Source of the DNA: Mycobacterium sp. ITM-2016-00317
Lineage (GTDB): Bacteria > Actinomycetota > Actinomycetes > Mycobacteriales > Mycobacteriaceae
Direction of reading: 5' to 3'
Length of the DNA stretch: 64,000 nt
Assembly (NCBI RefSeq): GCF_002968295.1
Contig: NZ_CP134399.1
Coordinates: 1,612,001 to 1,676,000, forward strand
Shown: piece by piece, positions 11,278 through 20,119 of the stretch
Layout: the number at the start of each line of letters is the position of its first letter
Numbering within the stretch: position 1 is the first letter of the stretch
The notes under the pieces: model-generated
Database searches by the model: none
Told to the model about the DNA's origin: nothing
Seen by the model: only the letters and a program-made list of their open reading frames with translations
Position numbers and translations under genes: made by a program

Positions 11278-11345
11278 CGAGCGTGCGGGTCTGCGGGCGA
11301 CACGCCGCTGCGGCTCCCGCGAAGGCGCACGCTCGTGGGGCGGGT
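11278..11345. repeat. Inverted-repeat element behind the FAD oxidase gene
   Basis: CGAGCGTGCG at 11278-11287 is exactly inverted as CGCACGCTCG at 11336-11345, with a GC-rich interior that is itself partly self-complementary. It could act as a terminator for the oxidase gene. Its composition also resembles dispersed intergenic repeats of fast-growing mycobacteria, but no second copy was noticed in this window. Confidence 0.5.
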
Positions 11346-11407
11346 GCGGGGCCTGAGCAGGCGATTTGGAGCATGTGCAGCCTCCCGGTAACCTTTGTTT
11401 TACCCGT

Positions 11408-11481
11408 CGCGGGGTGGAGCAGCTCGGTAGCTCGCTGGGCTCATAACCCAGAGGTCGCAGGTTCGAATCCTGTCCCCGCTA
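11408..11481 (+). tRNA. Initiator tRNA-fMet (CAT anticodon)
   Basis: A full cloverleaf can be drawn, with acceptor start CGCGGGG, anticodon loop CTCATAA and T-arm GGTTCGAATCC. Three G-C pairs close the anticodon stem (GGG/CCC) and the first acceptor pair is mismatched. Both are hallmarks of the initiator tRNA rather than the elongator. CCA is not encoded. Confidence 0.95.
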
Positions 11482-11488
11482 CTAGTTG

Positions 11489-11523
11489 GAAAGGCCCTCG
11501 GAGGTAACTCCGGGGGCCTTTCT
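11489..11523 (+). terminator. Intrinsic terminator behind tRNA-fMet
   Basis: AAAGGCCCTCGGAG, loop GTAA, then CTCCGGGGGCCTTT forms a strong hairpin followed by TCT, eight bases after the tRNA. It is well placed to end the tRNA transcript. Confidence 0.85.
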
Positions 11524-11903
11524 CATGGGTTTGTGAACGACCGTGTTCGTGACCGAAACCCTGCCTGATAGGCCACGGCAGCCACGGTCATTTCCACCTG
11601 CACAACGGCCTCTCGGTCGCCGTTCTTTGGGGCGTGGGCGGGGATCTGTGCAAGAAGCACGATTGATACCTCTGAGTGCGCCTCAGCGCCGTGCACGCAA
11701 GGTGGACGGGTGACACGTCCCAGGGGCGACGTGGGTCCCCGTGTCCGAAGCGCTGCTCGGCGCGAGGGGGTTACCCAGGTTTCAAGGACGGTGCTTTGCA
11801 ACGGGTGAGCTGCGATGGCGATCGTGTTCAGCGCTGCCAAGAGTTCGTTTCAAGGTTGAGTGCAATAGTTGCGTATTTCGCCGGTCCCGGCAACGATCTC
11901 GGC
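11524..11903. other. 380-bp intergenic region between tRNA terminator and GAF gene
   Basis: No supportable gene was found in either strand. The 105-codon minus-strand ORF in it (11523-11840) lacks recognisable domains and mycobacterial codon pattern. GTTTCAAGG occurs twice, near 11778 and 11847. No integrase or repeated tRNA 3' end suggests an integrated element. Confidence 0.5.
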
Positions 11904-12404
11904 ATGACCGACAACACCCCGCCGCGCACTGATACCACTCCGGGACTGGCCGGCCTGTCCGCCGATCTTGACGCCATGGTCGAGAAGCTGGGGGTCAAGT
12001 CCGTCCTGGTGATGCGCTCCGAGCCGGACTCGATGGTGGTGGCGGCGACCGCGGGTGAGGCCTCGAAGAGTTACACGGTCGGCGCGGCCGGTAAGAAGGC
12101 CGGCGACGACGACAACCGGGTTCCGCTGTACTGCGAGCGGGTGGTCGATACCGACGCCACGCTCTTCGTGCGGGATTCCCGCCAGGATGCGACCTTCGCC
12201 GGCAATGAGGATGAGGTCGAGTTCGGGTTGCACAACTACCTCGGACTGGCCGTGCACGGGCCTGACGGCGCGGTGGTGGGAACCGTGTGTGTGCTCGACG
12301 ACCGAGCCCGCGATTACGCCGACGAGGACCTGGAGGCTCTGCAGGCGTTGCGCGACAACGTCGAACGTGCCGTACGGGAGGATGACTCGGCGTTGGGCGG
12401 ATAA
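11904..12404 (+). CDS. GAF domain-containing protein
   Basis: A 166-residue soluble protein from ATG 11904; an in-frame TTG at 11856 would add 16 residues. The whole length fits one GAF domain. It has the signal-sensor pattern of a YCERVVDTDATLFVRD segment followed by NYLGLAVHGPDGAVVGTVCVLDD, seen in stand-alone GAF proteins and methionine-(R)-sulfoxide-reductase-like GAF folds. No output domain is attached. It is oriented toward the dehydrogenase-like gene on the other strand. Ligand unknown. Confidence 0.8.
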   Translation: MTDNTPPRTDTTPGLAGLSADLDAMVEKLGVKSVLVMRSEPDSMVVAATAGEASKSYTVGAAGKKAGDDDNRVPLYCERVVDTDATLFVRDSRQDATFAGNEDEVEFGLHNYLGLAVHGPDGAVVGTVCVLDDRARDYADEDLEALQALRDNVERAVREDDSALGG

Positions 12405-12438
12405 ACGCCCGCCATCTCTACCGGCCGCTCGAGCCTCC

Positions 12439-13452
12439 TCAGAATCGCGTGCGGTAGCGCAGGCGCGGGAGCTTGTCGACGGTGACGATGCCCGGCGGTG
12501 CCGCGATCACATCGGGAATCCGGTTCACGAGCTGGGTGCACGTGGTCGTCTGTGTGGGCACGGTTCCGTTGGACAGGAACAGGTTCGGCTCACCTTCGAT
12601 GGTCCACTCGTTGATGTCACCTTCGCCGGTCCCGTATACCCGGCCCGACATCTCGAAGACGAAGGCGGGCCCCTCCGCGGTCTCGATCCGGTCGATATCG
12701 GTGAATCCAACGACGTCCCCAGGTGCGAGGTCGATGCCGAGCGCATCTGAACGCATTGGCGCGAAGGCGATGTCGGGTCGAGTGGTGGTGCTGATCGAGC
12801 TGACGGTCAGGCCGGTGTCGGAGACCAGCGCGTCGAGCACGTTCCGACCGAAGGTCGGAGGGCGCTGCGCACCCCGGACCCACTCCTCGAATTCTGCAAC
12901 CGTGCGCCCCACCTGCTGAGCCGTCGCCAGCTCGGGACCGAAGTCGTCGACGTTCCAACTCGCCTTGCCGCAGACGGTGTCGATCCGGTGTGCGGTACCC
13001 ATCAGCAGTGCGACCATGTTCACCCAGAACGTGTCCTGAAATCCCGTTCCGGTCAGCGTCGCCCCCGTGGACTTGGCCAGCGCGTCCAACTCGGCGGCCA
13101 GTTCGGGCGAGGTGTCCCACGGGTAGAGCATCTCTTCGGACAAAGTGACGGCGTTGACTCCGTGCTCGGCGCAGATGCGCAGCTGCTCAACGGCATCGGT
13201 GAGGTAGCTGTTCACCGCGATCACTGCCACATCCGGTCGGGTCTGCGCGAAAACTGCAGCGGCGTCGCCGCTGACCGTGACGCCGAGCGGACGGCCGAGT
13301 CCGATCACGTCGCCGAGGTCCTGTCCGACCTTCTGCGGGCTGCGGGCGATCGCACCGACGATCTCCACCCCCTTGTCGATCAGCATGCCTGCGACGATCG
13401 AATTCATCGCGCCGACTCCATACACCACAGCCCGGACACCGGACATCTGCAT
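12439..13452 (-). CDS. NAD(P)-binding dehydrogenase of the 2,4-diaminopentanoate dehydrogenase / DapB-like family
   Basis: The preferred start is ATG 13452 (GAGCGAGG just upstream), giving 337 residues. The in-frame extension to 13587 has no family similarity. The N-terminus shows a Rossmann fold (VVYGVGAMNS near residue 9) and the remainder resembles the dihydrodipicolinate-reductase-like amino-acid dehydrogenases. These enzymes deaminate or reduce small amino compounds with NAD(P). It is divergent from the cupin-tdm-tmm operon across 287 bp, so a role in the same amine metabolism is plausible but unproven. Confidence 0.75.
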   Translation of the reverse strand: MQMSGVRAVVYGVGAMNSIVAGMLIDKGVEIVGAIARSPQKVGQDLGDVIGLGRPLGVTVSGDAAAVFAQTRPDVAVIAVNSYLTDAVEQLRICAEHGVNAVTLSEEMLYPWDTSPELAAELDALAKSTGATLTGTGFQDTFWVNMVALLMGTAHRIDTVCGKASWNVDDFGPELATAQQVGRTVAEFEEWVRGAQRPPTFGRNVLDALVSDTGLTVSSISTTTRPDIAFAPMRSDALGIDLAPGDVVGFTDIDRIETAEGPAFVFEMSGRVYGTGEGDINEWTIEGEPNLFLSNGTVPTQTTTCTQLVNRIPDVIAAPPGIVTVDKLPRLRYRTRF

Positions 13453-13739
13453 CGGCCTCGCTCTCGTCAGGAGTTCGGTCGCCGTCGATTCGACCTTGCG
13501 GAGATGGTATCGGCGGATGTGCGATGGTGTGCGGTGAAACCGAATGTCCGTGCTGCGAGCGATATTCACGTTCGCTCGGATGACCACAGGCGTTGGTGAG
13601 TCTTACCCGCCGGCGACGGCACCGCCCCGGCGCGCACATACGCGGAGAAGAGAAACGCGACAGTAATCTCCTCGAAACCCGCTCATGGTTTCCTCTCATC
13701 AGACTCGGTTTCATCCAAAGAGATCAGCTTGGAGGCTCC
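13453..13739. other. Divergent promoter region of the tdm-tmm operon
   Basis: These 287 bases separate two divergent start codons and must hold both promoters. The only clear element is GGAGG at 13731-13735 serving the cupin gene. No strong palindromic operator was identified. Confidence 0.5.
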
Positions 13740-14114
13740 ATGACGAGCATTTCTGCCCCGCCGTTTCTGGTGACATCCGGCTTCTGGGAGAAGCTTCCGC
13801 GGATGCCCCTCGAGCAGTATCCGGGCACCGAGGGGTTCATCGACGACGTCTACGCCAACCCCAACGGCGTGCCGATGTCCTCGGGCTACTTCGAACTGCG
13901 CAACACCGATGCACCGCTGGACTATTACTACGACTACGACGAGATGAAGGTCGTCCTCGAAGGCGAGTTCCGGCTGGAGAACGTCGACACCGGTCAGGTC
14001 GAGATCGCCAGGGCAAAGGACGCGATCTTCTTCCCGAAGGGGTCGCGCATCCTGTTCTCCACGCCGACTCGCGCGCTCGCGTTCTACGTCGGCTACCGGT
14101 CGTTCGCGCCCTGA
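13740..14114 (+). CDS. Small cupin protein (EutQ-like) heading the TMA/TMAO operon
   Basis: ATG 13740 follows a strong GGAGG and gives 124 residues. The sequence is one beta-barrel cupin (YDEMKVVLEGEFRL, then KDAIFFPKGSRILF) of the ethanolamine-utilisation EutQ-like kind. It ends nine bases before the Tdm start, so it is the first gene of cupin-tdm-tmm. Its function is not established. A metal-binding or formaldehyde- or amine-handling accessory role is an inference from context alone. Confidence 0.8.
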   Translation: MTSISAPPFLVTSGFWEKLPRMPLEQYPGTEGFIDDVYANPNGVPMSSGYFELRNTDAPLDYYYDYDEMKVVLEGEFRLENVDTGQVEIARAKDAIFFPKGSRILFSTPTRALAFYVGYRSFAP

Positions 14115-14122
14115 AGCCGCCT

Positions 14123-16414
14123 GTGCTGGAACGCTTCCGTGTGGCGCCCGGCTCGGTCACCGCGGTCAGGGTGTTCGGCGGCGACCGCCTCGACATCGTC
14201 GACCAGTACGGTCGCCAGCCTGCCGAGTTGACGGTGCTCGCCGCCGACCCCGCAGCGATCGCCGATGCCGTGCCCGACACGGCGGCGACCGTGCTGCGCC
14301 GTCTCACCCCGGGACCCGACGAGAACGGTTATGCCGCAGCGCGGATCCTGTCGCTGCTCAGCCGGCATCACATCGACCAGCACGCGTCGGTGGCGACCGG
14401 ATTGTTCGGCGAGCACTCCCGCGCCGGCTCGCGCGCCGGCTTCACCGTCGACGCCGACGCCGTGGTCCTCGTCGCGGCTCCGGCCTCTCCGATGAGCCTC
14501 GCCGGTGACGATCCGAACCCGCCGTCGGAGGTGCGCGTCGAGGTGCATCGGGCGGATCCGCACCGGCCCGAACTCCGTGAGCTGCCCGCACCGCTGGCCG
14601 AGCCGCTGTTCGACATGCGCATCGACGCCGCGACCGCGTCGTCCTACGAAGTCCAGGCCGGGCAGTTCATCCAGGTCATCGACGTCGCCGGACGCCAGTG
14701 CTCGGACTTCCTCGCCTTCGATGCCCGCGAACTCGCCGACGGGAGAGAATTCGGGCTCGACGCCACCACCACCCGCACGATCGGCGGCGGCGCCTACCCG
14801 CAGCCCGGGCTGCACGGGAAATTCTTCGACGGCCGCGCCCGGCCCCTCGTCGAGGTGGTCCGCGACACCGTCGGCCGCCACGACACGTTCGCGCTGGCAT
14901 GCACCGCGAAGTACTACGCCGATCTCGGATACCCGGGCCACGTCAACTGCACCGACAACTTCAATGCCACGCTGTCCCGGTTCGGCGTCACGGCGCGGCA
15001 GGGCTGGTCGGCGTTGAACCTGTTCTACAACACCGCATTCGATGCCGACCACCAGCTCATCTCCGACGAGCCGTGGTCGCGCGCGGGTGATTATGTGCTG
15101 TTCCGCGCCTGCGCCGACCTGGTGTGCGCGTCGTCGGCCTGCCCCGACGACATCGACGCCGCCAACGGCTGGGAGCCCACCGACATCCACATCCGGGTCT
15201 ACGACTCCACCAGGAGGTTCTCTGTGGCGGTGGGACACCGGCTGACGCCGGACTCCGAACCCGTGCTGACCAAGGTCACCGCATTCGGTGGGCGCACCTC
15301 GGCGTTGACGTCCAATGTCACCGAGTACAAGGGCTATTGGCTGCCCAACAGCTTCGACAACCACGGTCCACACCAGGAGTACTGGGCGTGCCGGGAGCGG
15401 GTCGCGGTGATGGACCTGTCCGCACTGCGCAAGTTCGAGGTGCTCGGCCCCGACGCCGAGGCGCTGCTACAAGCCACTCTGACCCGAGATATCCGCAGGC
15501 TGGCCCGCGGCCAGGTCGTCTACTCGGCCATGTGCACCGAAGCCGGCGGGGTGGTCGACGACTGCACGGTGCTGCGGCTGGGCGACAACAACTTCCGGTT
15601 CATCGGCGGCGATCCGTACGACGGGATCTGGCTGCGCACCCAGGCCGAACGCCTCGGGCTGGACCAGGTGTGGATCAAGGAGTCCACCGACCACATGCAC
15701 AACATCGCGGTGCAGGGGCCGTCCAGCCGGGATCTGCTGGGCGGGCTCATCTGGACGCCACCTGGGCAGCCGGCGCTGCGCGACCTCGGCTGGTTCCGCT
15801 TCCTGATCGGACGTCTCGACGGACCCGATGGTGCGGCCCTTCTGGTGTCCAGGACGGGCTACACCGGAGAACTGGGTTATGAACTGTGGGTGCATCCCGG
15901 CGACGCCGAGTCGGTGTGGGACCGGGTCTGGGACGCGGGACTGCCCTACGGGCTCGCCCCGCTGGGTCTGGAAGCCCTGGAGATGCTGCGTATCGAGTCG
16001 GGGCTGGTGGCCGCCGACCACGAATTCGACGACCAAATCGACCCGTTCGAGGCCGGCATCGGATTCACCGTGCCGCTGAAGAGTAAGACCGACGACTTCG
16101 TCGGCCGCGCCGCCCTGATCGAACGCAAGGCACACCCGCAGCGGATGCTCGTCGGGCTGCGGTTGGACGGCAACGACACCGCCGCACACGGGGACTGCGT
16201 ACACCTCGGCCGCACCCAGGTCGGGGTGGTCACCAGCGCCACCCGCTCTCCGCTACTGGGTGCCAGCATCGCGTTGTGCCGTCTCGCGGTTCAGCACAGC
16301 TCACCCGGCACCCGGGTGGAGATCGGCAAGCTCGACGGCCACCGCAAGCGCATCCCCGCCACGGTCACCACGATCCCGTTCTACGACCCCGACAAGACCC
16401 GCCCGCGCTCATGA
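14123..16414 (+). CDS. tdm: Trimethylamine N-oxide demethylase Tdm (DUF1989-GcvT fusion)
   Basis: Tdm converts TMAO to dimethylamine and formaldehyde, and its folate domain can capture the formaldehyde. From GTG 14123 (GTG 14141 possible) the product is about 763 residues. The order is an N-terminal beta-rich segment (about 1-150), a DUF1989 domain (about 160-385) and an aminomethyltransferase-type tetrahydrofolate domain (about 410-763). Cys260, Cys276 and Cys340 lie with the 16- and 64-residue spacing expected of the Tdm zinc site. The adjoining tmm gene supplies TMAO. This pairing makes a glycine-cleavage or sarcosine-dehydrogenase role unlikely. Confidence 0.88.
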   Translation: MLERFRVAPGSVTAVRVFGGDRLDIVDQYGRQPAELTVLAADPAAIADAVPDTAATVLRRLTPGPDENGYAAARILSLLSRHHIDQHASVATGLFGEHSRAGSRAGFTVDADAVVLVAAPASPMSLAGDDPNPPSEVRVEVHRADPHRPELRELPAPLAEPLFDMRIDAATASSYEVQAGQFIQVIDVAGRQCSDFLAFDARELADGREFGLDATTTRTIGGGAYPQPGLHGKFFDGRARPLVEVVRDTVGRHDTFALACTAKYYADLGYPGHVNCTDNFNATLSRFGVTARQGWSALNLFYNTAFDADHQLISDEPWSRAGDYVLFRACADLVCASSACPDDIDAANGWEPTDIHIRVYDSTRRFSVAVGHRLTPDSEPVLTKVTAFGGRTSALTSNVTEYKGYWLPNSFDNHGPHQEYWACRERVAVMDLSALRKFEVLGPDAEALLQATLTRDIRRLARGQVVYSAMCTEAGGVVDDCTVLRLGDNNFRFIGGDPYDGIWLRTQAERLGLDQVWIKESTDHMHNIAVQGPSSRDLLGGLIWTPPGQPALRDLGWFRFLIGRLDGPDGAALLVSRTGYTGELGYELWVHPGDAESVWDRVWDAGLPYGLAPLGLEALEMLRIESGLVAADHEFDDQIDPFEAGIGFTVPLKSKTDDFVGRAALIERKAHPQRMLVGLRLDGNDTAAHGDCVHLGRTQVGVVTSATRSPLLGASIALCRLAVQHSSPGTRVEIGKLDGHRKRIPATVTTIPFYDPDKTRPRS

Positions 16415-16451
16415 CGTCACCCCGGTCTTGTTCACAGCAAAGGAGAAAACC

Positions 16452-17795
16452 ATGTCCCGAACCGCAGTGATCGGCGCGGGGCCGTGCGGCCTGGCTGCGC
16501 TGCACGCCTTCGAGCAGGCCCGCCTCGACGGCGTCGACGTCGGCGAGGTGGTGTGTTTCGAGAAGCAGAGCGACTGGGGCGGTCTGTGGAACTACACCTG
16601 GCGCACCGGCCTGGACAGCCACGGAGATCCGGTGCACGGCAGCATGTACCGCTACCTGTGGTCCAACGGACCCAAAGAGTGCCTGGAGTTCTCCGACTAC
16701 ACATTCGACGAACACTTCGGGGGCCCGATCCCGTCGTTCCCGCCGCGCGAGGTGCTCTACGACTACATCACCGGGCGGGCCAAGAAGAGCAATGTCCGCC
16801 AGTACATCGCGTTCGACACCGCCGTGCGGCAGGTGAGCTTCGACGACGAGGACCAGACGTTCACCCTCGGACTGGAGTCCTGGGAAACCGGGGAAAGCAG
16901 CATGCGCACCGAGACCTTCGACTACGTCATCATCGCCACCGGGCACTTCTCCACCCCGAACGTGCCGGAGTACCCCGGCTTCATGTCATTCCCGGGCCGC
17001 ATCCTGCACTCCCACGACTTCCGCGACGCCGTCGAGTTCGCCGGAAAAGACCTGCTCATCCTCGGCAGCAGCTATTCGGCCGAAGACATCGCGCTGCAGT
17101 CACGCAAATACGGCGCGACGTCGGTCACCATTTCCTACCGCAATTCCCCGATGGGGTTCGGCTGGCCGGACGGCATCGCCGAAGTGCCCGCGCTGCAGCA
17201 CGTGGACGGTCGCACCGCCCATTTCGTCGACGGCACCACCCGCGACGTCGACGCGATCATCTTGTGCACGGGCTACCAGCATCACTTCCCGTTCCTCGAC
17301 GCCGAGCTGCGGCTGACCACCACCAACAACCTCTACCCGGGCGGGCTGTACAAGGGCGTGGTGTGGACGGCGAACCCGAAGCTCATCTACCTCGGCATGC
17401 AGGACCAGTACTACACCTTCAACATGTTCGACGCGCAGGCGTTCGTCGCGCGCGACGTGGTGCTCGGCCGGCTGCCGTTGCCCGACCCCGACGCGATGGC
17501 CGCGGACATCGACGCGTGGCTGGCCAAGTATGCGGAGGTGTCGGGAGTCATGGAGCACATCGACTTTCAGACCGACTACGTGCGGGACCTGATGTCGCTG
17601 ACCGACTACTCGGCGTTCGACCTGGACCTTGTGCGGGAGCACTTCGTGACCTGGGAACACGACAAGGACGCCAGCATCACCGGCTACCGCGACAAGTCGT
17701 TCGCTTCGCCGTGTACCGGGACCGTCGGCCCCCGGCCCCACACCACGTGGTGGGACGAGCTCGACGACAGCCTGGCCCGCTTCCTCAAGCGCTGA
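16452..17795 (+). CDS. tmm: Trimethylamine monooxygenase Tmm (flavin-containing)
   Basis: Tmm oxidises trimethylamine to TMAO with NADPH and oxygen. ATG 16452 follows AGGAG and gives 447 residues. FAD motif GAGPCG lies near residue 9, the FMO fingerprint FPGRILHSHDF near 180 and the NADPH motif GSSYSAED near 203. Long stretches such as WGGLWNYTWRTGLDS and FNMFDAQAF are characteristic of bacterial Tmm rather than of general FMOs or Baeyer-Villiger enzymes. It lies 37 bp after tdm in the same operon, giving a TMA to TMAO to DMA plus formaldehyde pathway. Confidence 0.92.
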   Translation: MSRTAVIGAGPCGLAALHAFEQARLDGVDVGEVVCFEKQSDWGGLWNYTWRTGLDSHGDPVHGSMYRYLWSNGPKECLEFSDYTFDEHFGGPIPSFPPREVLYDYITGRAKKSNVRQYIAFDTAVRQVSFDDEDQTFTLGLESWETGESSMRTETFDYVIIATGHFSTPNVPEYPGFMSFPGRILHSHDFRDAVEFAGKDLLILGSSYSAEDIALQSRKYGATSVTISYRNSPMGFGWPDGIAEVPALQHVDGRTAHFVDGTTRDVDAIILCTGYQHHFPFLDAELRLTTTNNLYPGGLYKGVVWTANPKLIYLGMQDQYYTFNMFDAQAFVARDVVLGRLPLPDPDAMAADIDAWLAKYAEVSGVMEHIDFQTDYVRDLMSLTDYSAFDLDLVREHFVTWEHDKDASITGYRDKSFASPCTGTVGPRPHTTWWDELDDSLARFLKR

Positions 17796-17816
17796 CATCG
17801 CGCAGGTGCGTGGAGA

Positions 17817-19418
17817 TCAGTGGCCTGCGACCACATCGGCTTCGTCGACCTCCACCGGGTCCTTGGCCCCAGGCAGGAACGAGAAAGCGACGCAGACGAT
17901 TCCGAAGAACAGGTATCCGAGTGCGACTTGCGGGTTCGCCGCCCAGGCGACTTCGGGTGCGTGGATCAGTCCGATGAAGGACAGCACCGCGCCCACCGCG
18001 GAGGCCAGCGCGGCGTAGAGGAACTTCTTCTCCAGGATGAAGGTCACCATCGTGCCCAGGATCAGGCCGACGAGAACCGCGCCTTCACCGAGCGTCTTCA
18101 GGCCTTCGTACACGACGCCTGCACCGTTGAGCGCTTCCATCGTGACTTCGGACGCTGAGGTCCCTGCCGCGTTGAGTGCGTTGTCGACCAGACCGTGGGC
18201 CCATTGGGCCAGGTTGGGCAGGATGGCCGCGACCACGGCGACCGCATGCAGCCGCGGAACCGCCTGGAACGCCTGCGCACCGATCAGCAGGCCGATGTAA
18301 AGCAGGATCGGCACGATCGCCGGGACGGGCAACAGCGCGGCCAGTACGCCGAAAAGTCCGACGAAGCAGAAGATCCCGATCACCACGCCGCTGGCCAACG
18401 AGTAACCGGCACGGCCGCCCGCGTCCTTCCAGCCGGGGTGCCCGATGTAGACCGCGGGCGGGAAAGGCGATCCGAACGCCGAACCGATCACCGCGCCCGC
18501 GCCGTCGGCGAGCAGCACGCTGCGCAGGTTGTAGTTGTCGCCGGCGGCCGCGGCACTCTCGACGTTGCTCATCGCCTCGGTGAAGTTGTACACACCGAGC
18601 GGGATGGCGGTCCCGAGCAGCGGCGCGAGATCGGAGAGGCCGCGCAACAGCATGTCGAGACGCAGATCCGGGATACCGATGGCGATGTCGCTGACGGCCT
18701 GGCCGACGTCGGGTGCGGACATGTAGCCGCCCGCCCAGCCGATCGCGGTGCCGACCAGCAGCGCCACCAGGCCGATCGGAATGCCGCCGGGGAGCCTGAC
18801 ATTGGTGAAGAACCCGATCAGGATGATGGCCAGCACCGGGAGGCCGATCCAGGCGACCTCCCACATCTGGGCGGCCGGCCGCATGGAGATGAAGGTGATC
18901 GATATTCCGGCCAACGTGCCCAGCATCGCAGCACGGGGGGTGAGCTTGCGGATGTAGGGACCGACGAACGCCCCGATCATCACGATGATGCCGATCAGGA
19001 ACGCCCATGCCAGCCCCGCTTGCCACGCCTGCAGCGGATCGTCGGTGGCGAGGTACACGGGCAGCATGACAACGAACACCACGATGAACATGTGCGGCAC
19101 GCTGGGGCCGTAGGGCAGCGCGGTGACGTCGGACCTGTTCTCCCGTCGGGCGAGTCGTCGGGCCAGGAACGTGTAGTACAGGTTGCCGGCGACCAGTGCG
19201 ACCCCGAGTGCCGGCAGGACGGTGCCGAGAACGTCGTCGGCAGGTACGGCGATCACGCCGATCATCAACCCTGTCAGCGTGAGGACGTTGACCAGGATGT
19301 TGAATCCGAGGCCGAAGAACGCGTTGGTGTCGCCGCGGGTCCACCACGGTAGGCCCGGTCCCGTGGCGGTCCGTGGTTCGACCGGATCCGCGGTCGGGTT
19401 CGTCACATCAGTGCTCAT
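17817..19418 (-). CDS. NCS2-family permease (purine/xanthine/uracil type)
   Basis: A 533-residue integral membrane protein with about 12-14 hydrophobic segments. It has the NCS2/AzgA-like signature regions TEAMSNVESAAAAGD and FGSPFPPAVYIGHPG. It starts at ATG 19418, nine bases after the isochorismatase-family gene, and is the third gene of a minus-strand operon with an amidase and a biuret-hydrolase-like enzyme. It probably imports the ureide or nitrogen heterocycle those enzymes process. Its 3' end is convergent with tmm, 21 bp apart. Confidence 0.85.
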   Translation of the reverse strand: MSTDVTNPTADPVEPRTATGPGLPWWTRGDTNAFFGLGFNILVNVLTLTGLMIGVIAVPADDVLGTVLPALGVALVAGNLYYTFLARRLARRENRSDVTALPYGPSVPHMFIVVFVVMLPVYLATDDPLQAWQAGLAWAFLIGIIVMIGAFVGPYIRKLTPRAAMLGTLAGISITFISMRPAAQMWEVAWIGLPVLAIILIGFFTNVRLPGGIPIGLVALLVGTAIGWAGGYMSAPDVGQAVSDIAIGIPDLRLDMLLRGLSDLAPLLGTAIPLGVYNFTEAMSNVESAAAAGDNYNLRSVLLADGAGAVIGSAFGSPFPPAVYIGHPGWKDAGGRAGYSLASGVVIGIFCFVGLFGVLAALLPVPAIVPILLYIGLLIGAQAFQAVPRLHAVAVVAAILPNLAQWAHGLVDNALNAAGTSASEVTMEALNGAGVVYEGLKTLGEGAVLVGLILGTMVTFILEKKFLYAALASAVGAVLSFIGLIHAPEVAWAANPQVALGYLFFGIVCVAFSFLPGAKDPVEVDEADVVAGH

Positions 19419-19427
19419 GGTGCCCCT

Positions 19428-20119
19428 TCAGGCTGCTGTGGTGGTGAGTTCGGTCATCGCCGGGATCACCGCGGCGCTGTCGGCCACCCATCCGAAGATG
19501 CCGCCCTGCGCCTTGATCATCTCCAGGCCGACACGTTGGAATTCGGGGAAATAGGATCCGACACAGTCGGATACGACGAGGCACTCGTAGCCGCGGTCGT
19601 TGGCCTCGCGAGTCGTCGTGTGAACGCACACCTCGGTGGTGACGCCGGTGATCAGCAACTGGGTGATGCCGGCCTCGGTGAGCACGTCCGACAGCGGGGT
19701 GGCGTAGAACGCGCCCTTGCCGGGCTTGTCGATGACGACCTCACCGTCGACCGGGGCGAGTTCGTCGACGATGTCGTGGCCGTACTCCCCGCGGATCAGG
19801 ATGCGCCCGTACTTACCCGCATCGCCGATCCGCTTCGACGGCGCACCGCGAGTGAGTTTGGCAGGCGGGCAGTCGGACAGATCCGGTTGGTGTCCTTCCC
19901 TGGTGTGGATGACCGCGATACCCGCCGCCCTGGCCGCCGCGATCAAAGCCGCGAGGGGCGGAACGACTTTGAGTAGTTGGTGCACGTCGTTGCCCAGGCT
20001 CTCGCCGAACCCGCCGGGGAGGAGGAAGTCGCGTTGCATGTCGATGACGATCAACGCCGTCTTGCCCGCGACGAGCGCAAAGGGCGACGGTTCGGCCGGA
20101 CCTCGACGGTGGTGTTCAC
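19428..20119 (-). pseudogene. Biuret amidohydrolase-like cysteine hydrolase (isochorismatase family), frameshifted near its start
   Basis: From GTG 20119 the first codons read VNTTVEV. The frame then shifts near 20096-20102, and the body continues as a complete isochorismatase-family hydrolase of about 230 residues. Restoring one C (GGTCCGGC to GGTCCCGGC) gives VEVPAEPSPF and an intact protein. The Asp (VIDMQRDF), Lys (DKPGKGAF) and Cys (TTEVCVHTT) triad is present. [23 protein letters not shown] and [10 protein letters not shown] are typical of biuret hydrolases. The start overlaps the amidase stop (GTGA). Biuret or ureidoacrylate-type substrates are the best guess. Confidence 0.8.

Noticed and set aside
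11523..11840. 105-codon minus-strand ORF after the tRNA terminator
   Set aside because: No domain, no ribosome site recognised, and composition unlike neighbouring genes; treated as non-coding.
11408..11903. tRNA-associated integration site
   Set aside because: No integrase, no repeated tRNA 3' end and no gene content typical of an island follow the tRNA; an intrinsic terminator follows directly.
13593..13739. N-terminal extension of the cupin gene to an upstream start
   Set aside because: The ATG at 13740 has a strong GGAGG and the upstream codons encode Arg-rich sequence unlike a cupin.
18195..19352. 385-codon plus-strand ORF opposite the NCS2 permease
   Set aside because: Low-complexity Arg/Gly/Asp-rich shadow; the minus strand encodes a complete transporter.
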